Below, piece by piece: positions 17,284-25,448 of a stretch of 64,000 bases of DNA. Positions within the stretch are counted from its first letter, which is position 1. Every line of letters begins with the position of its first letter. Below the pieces are notes generated by a model that was not told the DNA's origin, searched no databases, and was given only the letters and a program-made list of their open reading frames with translations. A program made the position numbers and the translations under genes. Origin of the DNA: an uncultured Bacteroidales bacterium (GTDB taxonomy: Bacteria; Bacteroidota; Bacteroidia; Bacteroidales; Muribaculaceae); NCBI GenBank assembly GCA_902776435.1, contig CACYQB010000011.1:310001-374000 (forward strand), in the 5' to 3' direction.

Positions 17284-17544
17284 TTAGTTGGATTTGGATT
17301 TTGACTTCTTGTATTCGCTGTAGGGCTTGTATTCACCTCTCTTCATCCCGAACATTTCAGCGTTTTTACTATAAGATCGATTCACTTCATATCTCAGTTT
17401 TTCCTTGTCATAACCCGTCGGAAGGAAGCGTGATTCGAGATAGTTTATGGCTTTCTCAATATCAATGCCGGCCTCACATAGTCCTTTAGCTTGGATGAAG
17501 ATGCCATGGGTTCTGTTTCCATCGATGTAATTTTCCTTAAACCC
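17284..17544 (-). pseudogene. C-terminal remnant of a VirE-N/BT4734-like gene (scar A)
   Basis: The minus strand from 17544 to the TAA at 17284 is an 86-codon open stretch with no plausible start, preceded by an in-frame TAG. It reads as the C-terminal region of a VirE-N/BT4734-like element protein: the family-typical GNRTHGIF segment, then ESRFLPTGYDKEKLRYEVNR, and a Lys/Ser-rich end. The bases between 17415 and 17470 closely match 25278-25335, where a second remnant lies. It is the broken end of a gene displaced by the cargo to its right. Confidence 0.6.
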
Positions 17545-17629
17545 CTAGAACCTGATGTCGAGAATTTGAATATTAGAATATACTATAATTAGTATCTTAA
17601 GGAGGACCTTGAATTAGTTCGGGTTAAGG

Positions 17630-18385
17630 CTAAAGTTCGTGTTCGGAATCAAGTCCAGTCTCGGGGTCAGTCTCGGGGTCAGGCTCGGGATCAGGTTCGG
17701 GATCAGGTACAGTCTCGGGGTCAGTCTCGGGGTCAGTCTCGGAATCAAGTCCAGTCTCGGGATCAGGTTCGGGATCAGGTTCGGGATCAGGTACAGTCTC
17801 GGGGTCAGTCTCGGGATCAGGTACAGTCTTGGGGTCAGTCTCGGGGTCAGTCTCGGGATCAGGTACAGTCTCGGGGTCTGTCTCGGGGTCAGTCTCGGGA
17901 TCAGGTACAGTCTCGGGGTCAGTCTCGGGGTCATGTTCGGGATCATGTTTAGATAGTTCTTCTTTTTTTAAAAGGGAAACGAGCAGTGAATTTGCTTTTT
18001 CAAGTAGCTTTAGATGATTATCTGCTTGATCTTTATTGGTGTTCTTGCACGCAATCGGATGTAGAACTTCTTCCAGATATTTTTCTGCGATATTATATTT
18101 CATCCTCTCTTCTTCACTCAAAGACACAGTCTTTTCTTCTTTTTCAGCATTCTCTTTAGGTGATTTATTTGTGGTTTCTATTTTTGATGAAGCCACAATA
18201 CAGACTAGTTCATATGCCAGGATACCAACCAGTATTGCTATAATCAATAGTACAACGAGAATAATAATCTCGGTTGTGATGTTAATGATTTCTTTAAAAT
18301 GGATTTTAAGATACATGTAGAAAGCTAGCACTATACATAATGCAATAGCTAAACACAACAATAGCCAGTTTTTATTAGTATTCAT
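17630..18385 (-). CDS. Two-TM protein with C-terminal Asp-Pro-Glu-Thr repeats
   Basis: 251 aa. Two hydrophobic segments at about residues 7-27 and 38-65 should anchor it in the inner membrane as a hairpin. A charged helical region (about 70-145) follows, then about 100 residues built from DPET, DPETVP and DPEP units. It starts 12 bases after the stop of the KAP NTPase gene and is almost certainly its operon partner. The repeat tail may be an extended, highly acidic spacer; the coding repeat can gain or lose 12-base units without a frameshift. Not recognised as a family. Confidence 0.78.
   Translation of the reverse strand: MNTNKNWLLLCLAIALCIVLAFYMYLKIHFKEIINITTEIIILVVLLIIAILVGILAYELVCIVASSKIETTNKSPKENAEKEEKTVSLSEEERMKYNIAEKYLEEVLHPIACKNTNKDQADNHLKLLEKANSLLVSLLKKEELSKHDPEHDPETDPETVPDPETDPETDPETVPDPETDPETDPKTVPDPETDPETVPDPEPDPEPDPETGLDSETDPETDPETVPDPEPDPEPDPETDPETGLDSEHEL
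17640..17945. repeat. Coding minisatellite, 12-base unit (DPET)
   Basis: About 300 bases are made of near-identical 12-base units (plus strand GTCTCGGGGTCA) mixed with 18-base units that add VP or GL. All units are multiples of three, so changes in copy number keep the frame. It encodes the C-terminal tail of the two-TM protein. Confidence 0.9.
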
Positions 18386-18397
18386 TTTCTAAAATTT

Positions 18398-21300
18398 TTA
18401 TGGTTTATAATAATTATCACTACGCAATAAAGAACTCTTAGCGAAAGAGTATTTTTTCAGATTCTCCATCTTCTTCTGCACATAACCATGATTCAGCAAG
18501 AAACGCTCAATAGCCAGATTGAGATAGTTGGAGTCATTATTTAGATCATCTTCTAGGAAGAATAACGTAGGCATCATTTCTTTATATGCTTTTCCAGATG
18601 TATGCATTTCAACTGCCCGGTTAAAGAAATCTATTGCATTTCCAGTCAAGTAACTACCAGTCAAGAAATTTATTTCATGAGCATGGAAATCATTGTTTTT
18701 ATCTTTATTATTATCGTTTCTATAAATATTGAGTTGCAAGTCGCCAAATGAATCAAACCACTTTACAAGCCTAACGTAATATTCGTCATTTTTGGGCGGA
18801 TAACGTTCCTTGAATTTCTCGATGTATTTATCTTTGTCCTGAATCTCAAGATACTCAGAAATTTCCCTCAGAGTTATCCATAAATGACTCCAATTAAAAA
18901 TCTTTTCATAGATTAATCCAATGTATGCATTGCTATACAGTGTAGTACTAAATAATGGCGCGATCAATTCAGTTATCTTGTTAAGACAGAATAATGTGTC
19001 ATTAACTAGATAATAGAGTACTTCCATTTTGTCCGTTTTTGTTGGATAATCATTCTTTACAATTTTCCACTCTAGTTCATCTATCAGATTCTTAAGATTA
19101 AACTTATTATAGTATTCGCTAAAATACTCCAACGTATTAATCAGGCTATGATGGTATCCTGAGAAAGCTTTTGACACATTTGGAATCATCATAGAAAGCA
19201 GTTCATCATTAACAATCACTTTAAAGTACATGTTTTGAATGTTTTGCGTTAAGGTAGCAATCAATTTGTGCTGCCCCAGTTGTCTTGAATTAATTACATT
19301 CTTCAACGTCTGGTTTCTTACGTCAGTCTTACCCAACATACACAAACGATAATACTTCTCGGTGACTACTTCAATTTCAGGAAATGAACTTAAGTTATGT
19401 AAATTGATATTTTCAGATTGCTTTCTCCCCATTTCATGCTTTAGTGTATCAATTTCTTCACAATTGATGCAATCATAATGCAGGTAGGTACAAGTGATTG
19501 CTTGCTCTGTAATTACTTCACAAAACCGCAAAGAATATTTGTCGATAATGTCATCAGAAACCGCACAAGAATAGGCAAATACAGCATCAAGGATTTGAAT
19601 GTAAATATTATAAGCTAATTTATAATCAGTGAGAAGCTCATAAGTTCTAGCTGCCGCCAAGTAGTATAGAATAGCCTTCGAATAAGGATTCATCACATTT
19701 GCATGCTTTAATTGCTCAATAGCATCAAATGAGACATCCGAGTAACCTTTATGGAAAAAGCCTTCAAGCGTCAAAAAGAAATTTTGAATAGTAACATCTG
19801 CTGCATCTTCCTTAATACAGCCCAATAGCGTATTACCCATGCCTACAAGCAGGTTCGCCATGGTGAGCATGAATACATTTCCTTTTCGCATTACATCTTG
19901 ACAACCTTCAACCTTGAAAAGCAAATCGATGAAAAAAAGTGATCGGCTCTCATCTGTGTATTTCTCCGAGTCTCCATTAAGCTCTTCAAGACATGCGCTG
20001 ATGCTTTTATTGAAACATTGGCATGCAATACATGGTGGATTAATCGTTTTCTCGCCTTTGTTTTGTTGATCCACTATGAATACTTTACAGTATTTAAACT
20101 TATCCTTCAGATGAGCACCCAAGCCCAACTGATTTCTGAATAATTCTACTACTTCGTTAAATTTGCCTCTTGTTAATATCTCGTGAGCAAACACTCCATT
20201 TTTATAATATAAGATGTCTCCAAGTTTTTTGTAAAATTCAATTATTAATACAGGCCTTATTTCATCATTACAAAGCCATCTTTGGATGCAATTAAACTCA
20301 TTGTTCAACACTTCGAGATCTTTTATCCTTATACCTCCCATCCCCATCTTTTCCAAGACAGCGACCTTGGCAAGAACGCATAAAATGCTTATCCGCACAT
20401 TTGTGAAAAACGAAGAATTGCTTCTCAATTCATCATTTATTTGGCTTCCGAAATAATCACGAGGGGCGTTTACTATTGCCAAGATTAGTTTCTCGATATT
20501 CAAATAGGTATTATAGGCTGTGTCAAACGTTTTTCTCTTTTCATAGGCTAAAGCAAGTTTCAGCGAGACACGAATCCGAAACAGCACATTAGTCGCATCT
20601 TCCATATTAGATTGTGACGCTTCATCTTGCCTTAAAACCGCATTAAGAGCCTCATTGAATTCATAAATTGCCTGTTCGTAATTTTCCTCAAGCATATAGA
20701 TATCACCCAATGCGTGATGAATGCTGGCAATTGCAGGTGCTTCGTTCTGCATTCCCTTATAATGCTTGAGTTGTTGTTGATAGAGTTTCTTGATAGAGAG
20801 CAATTCGTCATGCGAGAAATTGAACAAGAAAGATACTTCTTCTGATGACTTGGAAAAATAGGTTATCTCTTCTGAAAGCCGTTGAGGGAATTTGAATCTA
20901 TAGAGATTTATCGTAGCCTCATCTATATGGGTTTGATTCAAAAATTGCATAATGCCTCCAATAAAATCTCTCAACTCAGGCATCTTGTTGATCTCCAACA
21001 ATTCAGGCATATACTCAAGATTTCTCCATGAAAAACCAGACTTATGGAATTTATACAAGTTTGATATCATGAATGATGTTGCGACGAGTAACTTATCGTT
21101 ATAGATACTTGATTTGGCAATCAAGTTTTTTATCATAGGGTAAATCAAGTAATTGACAAACTCTATTTTCTGCATATTGCGAGCATCGAAAAACAGGAAC
21201 CAATTACATTTATCCCAACAGTCTTTGGCGCCTAAACTGAGTTGTTTTATTTCCTCTTTTTTTGTGCCATAGTGCCTCAAGTTGATTTGCTCTTCAACTC

Positions 21301-23101
21301 GGTCTTTGCTACGAATATATTTCTCAAGATACATTGCAAGTTTCTTAGGCGAGCCATTACTCATATAGAAGAGATAGGTCAAGAAATGGCGCAAAAAATT
21401 AATTCGTCGCTCCAATAGCATTTCAAACAAGGGGCGGTCATTATCATCAAAGTATTTGTTAATTGAAGTATCCCATTTTTCTCGAACGGCTTTGGCATAA
21501 AGACTCAAATCTTGGCATTTGCAGTTGTTCGTCTTTTTCTTAAAGTTTTTGCTGAGCAGCATATGGCAAAGGTATTCTTCAATCATAGAATCTGCGCCAG
21601 AATCTTTTCCTGTTTTCCTCAAGAAACTGCTGACGTTGATGTAGCCATTAAAGATGCTATGAATATTAAACTCGCGGCTAGATATATCAGATAATGTTGT
21701 TTCATACATATCGTATCCCGTGATGAAAATAAATTTTGCCTCCGAGCTAGATATGAAATATTTCAAGTTGGCCAATAACTCAGCTAAAGCTTTCTGTCTG
21801 CTACGATAAGTTGAGTTGCCTTTCACTGAGTTGGTGTATTCAAACTCAGGAATTGTCTGCGTTTCCAAATCCTCTGGCGATACTTTGTCCAGTTCATCAA
21901 TTATGAAAATGAATCGAAGGTTGCTTGACGGCATCCTGTTAATTAATGAGAGCTGATCCACAAGCAGGTCCTGAATCTCTGTTGTCTGGGCTATGGGATA
22001 GAAGATCTTCTTGTTTTTGAAACGTTGAAATCCCCATTTTACACTTTCAGTATCCATTTTGCTCTCCACTTGGCCATCAACTCCATTTTGAGTGGTGATA
22101 GTTGTGTCACTTTCTATTCGCTGAAGTATGTGCTTAAAATTTCTTCTTATCTGCCATTTGGTGATGAAAATACTTGAGCCTGTCAATTCATAACAAAAAA
22201 AGAAAATCCGTCTGATAAAACAACACGTGAAAAGTGCTATGAAAAACAGCACATCTTTGAATTGAAACAAGTCTCTGAGGTATGATAAATTGCAGTTTTC
22301 AACACTCGTTTTGTATAGTCCAAGCCATTTATATACAATAAAATGATACAGGTAACTGACAATGCCAATAAAACTTTCTAAAAGTTGTTCTATACCTTGA
22401 ATCAGAGTCACTTTCCCATGGCTAGATGTAAACAAATAAAACATTAATCCAAATAAAGCCAACCTGACAAGCTGAATAGAGTTACTACACAGCAAGTAGT
22501 CAATGCTTCGCCAAGCTTCTTTCCATCTAAATGTGAATACATTTTTTATAAACCGAAGTAAGCGCTTGATGAAATATAAAGTTTTGTGATATAAGCTATT
22601 TGCGGTTAACTTAGTGTCAATTCTGGTATTCTCATCATAGGATTTATTCAACAACCTGCAAATAATATACAATAATTCGCGACTTGTCAATAAATCGTTA
22701 CCAACATTAATGGAGATCGGTACATATTTCTTTTTCGTTAGTTTTTTTGTTTGAATCTCGTGAATTGCTTTATGAACAAAAGAACTTTTGCCCATGCCCC
22801 TAAAGCCTGTGATTAAATATGCTCCTGAATATTTTGTTTTATGCCTTCTATTATCCTCTCTTGCATCGTAGAGCCATCCTTTCAGTTTGTCAATGATACT
22901 CTCACGGCCGATAAAGTCTTCAAATTCTTCTTTTGAATCGGTGCTGCTAGCATGATGAAACCCATTGAAACCCATCAATGGAATAATCACTTCGTGCATC
23001 TTTGAATCATAACTGCTGTCGTACATAATGGTATCTTTATTGCAATCAGGTTCGTCGGCATCCAACCACACTTCACCTGGGTTTATAATAATGCATCCCA
23101 A
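18398..23101 (-). CDS. Giant KAP-type P-loop NTPase with inserted membrane segments and TPR-like C-terminus
   Basis: 1567 aa. Walker A is GFRGMGKSS at residues 99-107, and Walker B is FIFIIDELDKVSPED at about 397-411. Between them lie about three hydrophobic segments (about 209-225, 240-262 and 281-304). A membrane insertion inside the P-loop domain together with an IDxLDxxxPE Walker B is the signature of KAP NTPases (the Kidins220/ARMS and PifA group; PifA blocks phage T7 on the F plasmid). The C-terminal 1,000 residues are helical, with TPR-like stretches (ALGDIYMLEENYEQAIYEFN near 800) that would suit a sensor. The start is TTG at 23101, 17 bases after the predicted transcription start; ATG at 23026 is the alternative. 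It is followed after 12 bases by the two-TM DPET-repeat protein. Confidence 0.8.
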   Translation of the reverse strand: MGCIIINPGEVWLDADEPDCNKDTIMYDSSYDSKMHEVIIPLMGFNGFHHASSTDSKEEFEDFIGRESIIDKLKGWLYDAREDNRRHKTKYSGAYLITGFRGMGKSSFVHKAIHEIQTKKLTKKKYVPISINVGNDLLTSRELLYIICRLLNKSYDENTRIDTKLTANSLYHKTLYFIKRLLRFIKNVFTFRWKEAWRSIDYLLCSNSIQLVRLALFGLMFYLFTSSHGKVTLIQGIEQLLESFIGIVSYLYHFIVYKWLGLYKTSVENCNLSYLRDLFQFKDVLFFIALFTCCFIRRIFFFCYELTGSSIFITKWQIRRNFKHILQRIESDTTITTQNGVDGQVESKMDTESVKWGFQRFKNKKIFYPIAQTTEIQDLLVDQLSLINRMPSSNLRFIFIIDELDKVSPEDLETQTIPEFEYTNSVKGNSTYRSRQKALAELLANLKYFISSSEAKFIFITGYDMYETTLSDISSREFNIHSIFNGYINVSSFLRKTGKDSGADSMIEEYLCHMLLSKNFKKKTNNCKCQDLSLYAKAVREKWDTSINKYFDDNDRPLFEMLLERRINFLRHFLTYLFYMSNGSPKKLAMYLEKYIRSKDRVEEQINLRHYGTKKEEIKQLSLGAKDCWDKCNWFLFFDARNMQKIEFVNYLIYPMIKNLIAKSSIYNDKLLVATSFMISNLYKFHKSGFSWRNLEYMPELLEINKMPELRDFIGGIMQFLNQTHIDEATINLYRFKFPQRLSEEITYFSKSSEEVSFLFNFSHDELLSIKKLYQQQLKHYKGMQNEAPAIASIHHALGDIYMLEENYEQAIYEFNEALNAVLRQDEASQSNMEDATNVLFRIRVSLKLALAYEKRKTFDTAYNTYLNIEKLILAIVNAPRDYFGSQINDELRSNSSFFTNVRISILCVLAKVAVLEKMGMGGIRIKDLEVLNNEFNCIQRWLCNDEIRPVLIIEFYKKLGDILYYKNGVFAHEILTRGKFNEVVELFRNQLGLGAHLKDKFKYCKVFIVDQQNKGEKTINPPCIACQCFNKSISACLEELNGDSEKYTDESRSLFFIDLLFKVEGCQDVMRKGNVFMLTMANLLVGMGNTLLGCIKEDAADVTIQNFFLTLEGFFHKGYSDVSFDAIEQLKHANVMNPYSKAILYYLAAARTYELLTDYKLAYNIYIQILDAVFAYSCAVSDDIIDKYSLRFCEVITEQAITCTYLHYDCINCEEIDTLKHEMGRKQSENINLHNLSSFPEIEVVTEKYYRLCMLGKTDVRNQTLKNVINSRQLGQHKLIATLTQNIQNMYFKVIVNDELLSMMIPNVSKAFSGYHHSLINTLEYFSEYYNKFNLKNLIDELEWKIVKNDYPTKTDKMEVLYYLVNDTLFCLNKITELIAPLFSTTLYSNAYIGLIYEKIFNWSHLWITLREISEYLEIQDKDKYIEKFKERYPPKNDEYYVRLVKWFDSFGDLQLNIYRNDNNKDKNNDFHAHEINFLTGSYLTGNAIDFFNRAVEMHTSGKAYKEMMPTLFFLEDDLNNDSNYLNLAIERFLLNHGYVQKKMENLKKYSFAKSSLLRSDNYYKP

Positions 23102-23124
23102 TCATAATGGGAATTTATTTTTTG

Positions 23125-23132
23125 CAAATATA
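23125..23132 (-). promoter_or_regulatory. -7 box for the KAP operon
   Basis: On the minus strand TATATTTG matches TAnnTTTG exactly. Transcription should start near 23118, giving a 17-base leader to the TTG at 23101 or about 92 bases to the ATG at 23026. Confidence 0.5.
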
Positions 23133-23284
23133 TAGATAATTTTTGGTTTATTAGTAAAATTAAATAAAATGTGCAATTTTTTTGTTTAAAAACCCGAATC
23201 AAGTAATACTTAATTCTATGATAGCCCCATAATAATAAACAACCTAATATGGCAGTGTTGGTGCTGACGGTCTTTGACTTCTTC

Positions 23285-23416
23285 ATCATTTATGTGACTT
23301 GAACTTCATCCGATCACCGCCGTAAGGATTGTGAGTATAGGCCCATCCAGCTACATGTGTTACATCTTCTTCAGCGCTGGTCCATGTAGGGAAGAGTGAA
23401 ACAAAAAACTCTATGG
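23285..23416 (-). pseudogene. Possible 3' fragment of a lost gene
   Basis: The minus strand reads as a protein-like tail ending in TGA at 23285 (VTHVAGWAYTHNPYGGDRMK, then a short basic end), with no ATG to begin it. The composition is unlike random translation of AT-rich spacer. I do not recognise the family. It lies between the KAP operon promoter and the ATPase operator, again as debris next to a cargo boundary. Confidence 0.3.
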
Positions 23417-23524
23417 CCTTAATCACTAGACAGGAGGTTGGTGAGCTATAAGTCCCAAAAAAATCGGGTTATAGCTCACTTTCTCATTTCAAACCTGCCG
23501 AATCATACTAAAAACACCTCTTTG

Positions 23525-23592
23525 CGGCAGAATATAGTACGTTATATTTTGCCGATTTGATACTTTTTACTACCTTTGCGGCAGAATATAAC
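23525..23592 (+). promoter_or_regulatory. Promoter with palindromic operator, copy 1
   Basis: TTTG (23548-23551), 19 bases, TACCTTTG (23571-23578) is a full Bacteroidetes promoter. An inverted repeat CGGCAGAATATA / TATATTTTGCCG (23525-23536 and 23543-23554) covers the -33 element, and a third half-site CGGCAGAATATAAC (23579-23592) starts just after the -7 box. A protein bound to these sites would block the promoter. Confidence 0.7.
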
Positions 23593-23610
23593 CACAAAAT
23601 CATATAGAAT

Positions 23611-25050
23611 ATGAGCGCAATCATCGGAAGAAAACAGGAAATGGAAGAGCTCGAAAGGCTCTACAGGAGTGACCGGCCTGAATTTGTGGCCGTGTATGGC
23701 AGACGGCGTGTCGGGAAAACATTCTTGATCAAGCAAGCATTTAAAGACCGTATCACTTTCCAGCATACGGGTGTATCTCCCGTTGACCAGGATGACGAGA
23801 AAAGCCGAATGAAGACCCAGTTGGAGAGCTTCTATTATTCCATGCTGAATCATGGACTTGAGGGGTTCAAGATGCCCAAGTCCTGGATGGAAGCATTCTA
23901 CCAGTTGGAGCAGCTGCTTGCAGGCTTGGATGACGGCAAACGCCAGGTAGTGTTCATCGACGAAATGCCATGGATGGATACTCCGCGTTCCGGCTTCCTT
24001 CCCGCTTTTGAGAACTTCTGGAACGGTTGGTGCTCTGGTCGTGATAACATGATGCTCATTGTCTGCGGCAGTGCTACCTCCTGGATTCTTGGGAACCTGT
24101 CCCGGAGCCGTGGGGGGCTTTACGGGCGTTTGACAGATGAAATCAAACTGATGCCCTTCACGCTGAAAGAATGTGAGGAGTATTTTGAGGGTGAGGGTGT
24201 AGAACTGTCCCGTTACGATATCGTGCAGAGCCACATGGTGTTTGGTGGCATACCGTACTATCTCAGTTTCTTCAGGAAAGGAGAGAGTTTTGAGAAGAAC
24301 ACCGACCGGATTCTTTTCGGGCGCAATCCAAGGCTGAAAGACGAGTTCAACCGCTTGTTTAATGCCATCTTTGGTAATCCCGAGGATTGCAAAAAGATTA
24401 TCCGCCTGCTTGCGACTCGTCATAACGGTTTCACACGGGAAGAGATTGCTAAATCCACCGGGGTACCACTCGGTGGAGGGCTTTCAGATACACTTGCGGC
24501 CTTGGCTGAGAGCGACTTCATTTTACGTTATATGCCCTACCGCCAATCCAAAGTCGAGCACTATAAACTCATTGATAACTTCTGTCTTTTCTGGCTGAAA
24601 TATGTAGAACCCAACCTGACTGATGTGGATTTCATGACCGACAATATCACTTCTGATGTGATGAGGTCCTGGAAGGGTGTGGCTTTTGAGGAGGTCTGCT
24701 GGCAACATAGCACTCAGATCAAACGCGCTCTTGAAATTGGCGGCGTCAAATCATCCCTGTCTGCTTGGAGCGTTAAAGGTGATGAAGAAAATGAGGGAGC
24801 CCAGATAGACCTTCTTATCAACAGGGCCGACAACGTGGTAAACCTTTGTGAAATGAAGTTCTCCGGTGGTGAATACGTGATCAGCAAGGACGAAGAGAGC
24901 AAACTCCGAAACAGAATTGAAATGCTTAAAAAGACTTTGTCCCCCAAACAGACTGTTCATCTCACCATGATCACGACTTACGGTGTTGCATACGGTAAAC
25001 ATAGTGGCATCGTCCAAAAGCAAGTGGTTATGGACGATCTTTTCGAGTGA
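23611..25050 (+). CDS. AAA ATPase with C-terminal DUF234/nuclease-like domain
   Basis: 479 aa. Walker A is GRRRVGKT (30-37), preceded by FVAVYG. Walker B is VVFIDEMPWMD near 113-123, and sensor motifs LIVCGSATSWI and GGLYGRLTDEI follow. A winged-helix part (NGFTREEIAKSTGVPLGGG) leads to a C-terminal domain with a PD-(D/E)XK-like pattern (GAQIDLLINR, then LCEMKFSGGEY). This is the archaeal/Bacteroidetes ATPase plus DUF234 family, found in many copies per genome, function unknown. The gene is more GC-rich than its neighbours, which suggests separate acquisition. It is bracketed by two copies of the same operator block. Confidence 0.85.
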   Translation: MSAIIGRKQEMEELERLYRSDRPEFVAVYGRRRVGKTFLIKQAFKDRITFQHTGVSPVDQDDEKSRMKTQLESFYYSMLNHGLEGFKMPKSWMEAFYQLEQLLAGLDDGKRQVVFIDEMPWMDTPRSGFLPAFENFWNGWCSGRDNMMLIVCGSATSWILGNLSRSRGGLYGRLTDEIKLMPFTLKECEEYFEGEGVELSRYDIVQSHMVFGGIPYYLSFFRKGESFEKNTDRILFGRNPRLKDEFNRLFNAIFGNPEDCKKIIRLLATRHNGFTREEIAKSTGVPLGGGLSDTLAALAESDFILRYMPYRQSKVEHYKLIDNFCLFWLKYVEPNLTDVDFMTDNITSDVMRSWKGVAFEEVCWQHSTQIKRALEIGGVKSSLSAWSVKGDEENEGAQIDLLINRADNVVNLCEMKFSGGEYVISKDEESKLRNRIEMLKKTLSPKQTVHLTMITTYGVAYGKHSGIVQKQVVMDDLFE

Positions 25051-25106
25051 GTAAACAATATCTCACTTTTTTCAATTATCACGAGTAACTCTATCACCCT
25101 CATTTA

Positions 25107-25173
25107 CGGCAGAATATAATATATTATATTTTGCCGAATCGATGCTTTTTGTGCTCTTGCGGCAGATTATAAG
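25107..25173 (+). repeat. Promoter/operator block, copy 2 (decayed)
   Basis: Downstream of the ATPase the same arrangement recurs: CGGCAGAATATAAT (25107-25120), ATTATATTTTGCCG (25123-25136), and a third half-site CGGCAGATTATAAG (25160-25173), at the same spacing as copy 1. The -7 box has decayed to TGCTCTTG. No gene follows that would use it, so it is either the other end of a cassette or the promoter of a lost paralogue. Confidence 0.7.
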
Positions 25174-25222
25174 GCTATGAAATGTCCAACCTGCACGTAT
25201 TTTTGTATTCGTTGGACTGTTT

Positions 25223-25395
25223 TCATTCGTTTTTATCAGATGATCTTAGGTTAATAATCTGATTAATTTTCCCATCATATCCCGTTGGAAGGAAACCTGA
25301 CTCGAGACGGTTTGTGGCTGCTTCAATATCTGTATTCAAGACACATTTATAAAAACCAGAGCCGGGAATATGGAAAGAAGAAAACCGAGTCAGAT
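25223..25395 (-). pseudogene. C-terminal remnant of a VirE-N/BT4734-like gene (scar B)
   Basis: The minus strand encodes a fragment containing NRLESGFLPTGYDGKIN, matching scar A in both protein (ESxFLPTGYD) and DNA (CCCGTYGGAAGGAA and CTCAATATC-like blocks). The fragment lacks a start and runs into unrelated frame on both sides. It lies just before the promoter of the next cargo gene. The repetition of the same gene end at 17284-17544 and here suggests that cargo was inserted at, or recombined through, this gene. Confidence 0.5.
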
Positions 25396-25435
25396 TTCTT
25401 TTTGTGATTTTGCTTACTATATCAAAGAAATGCAT

Positions 25436-25443
25436 TAACTTTG
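25436..25443 (+). promoter_or_regulatory. -7 box for the ATPase/TOPRIM-like pair
   Basis: TAACTTTG fits TAnnTTTG and ends 5 bases before the ATG at 25449, so the mRNA should be leaderless. This placement excludes the longer ORF start at 25404. Confidence 0.6.
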
Positions 25444-25448
25444 CAATT

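Noticed and set aside
17639-18017. Rightward Ser-Gly-Val repeat ORFs over the minisatellite
   Set aside because: They are the complement of the DPET repeat; the minus-strand frame has the membrane segments and operon context.
23542-24423. Leftward 293-codon ORF opposite the ATPase gene
   Set aside because: Shadow of a GC-rich coding sequence; the plus strand has Walker motifs and a promoter.
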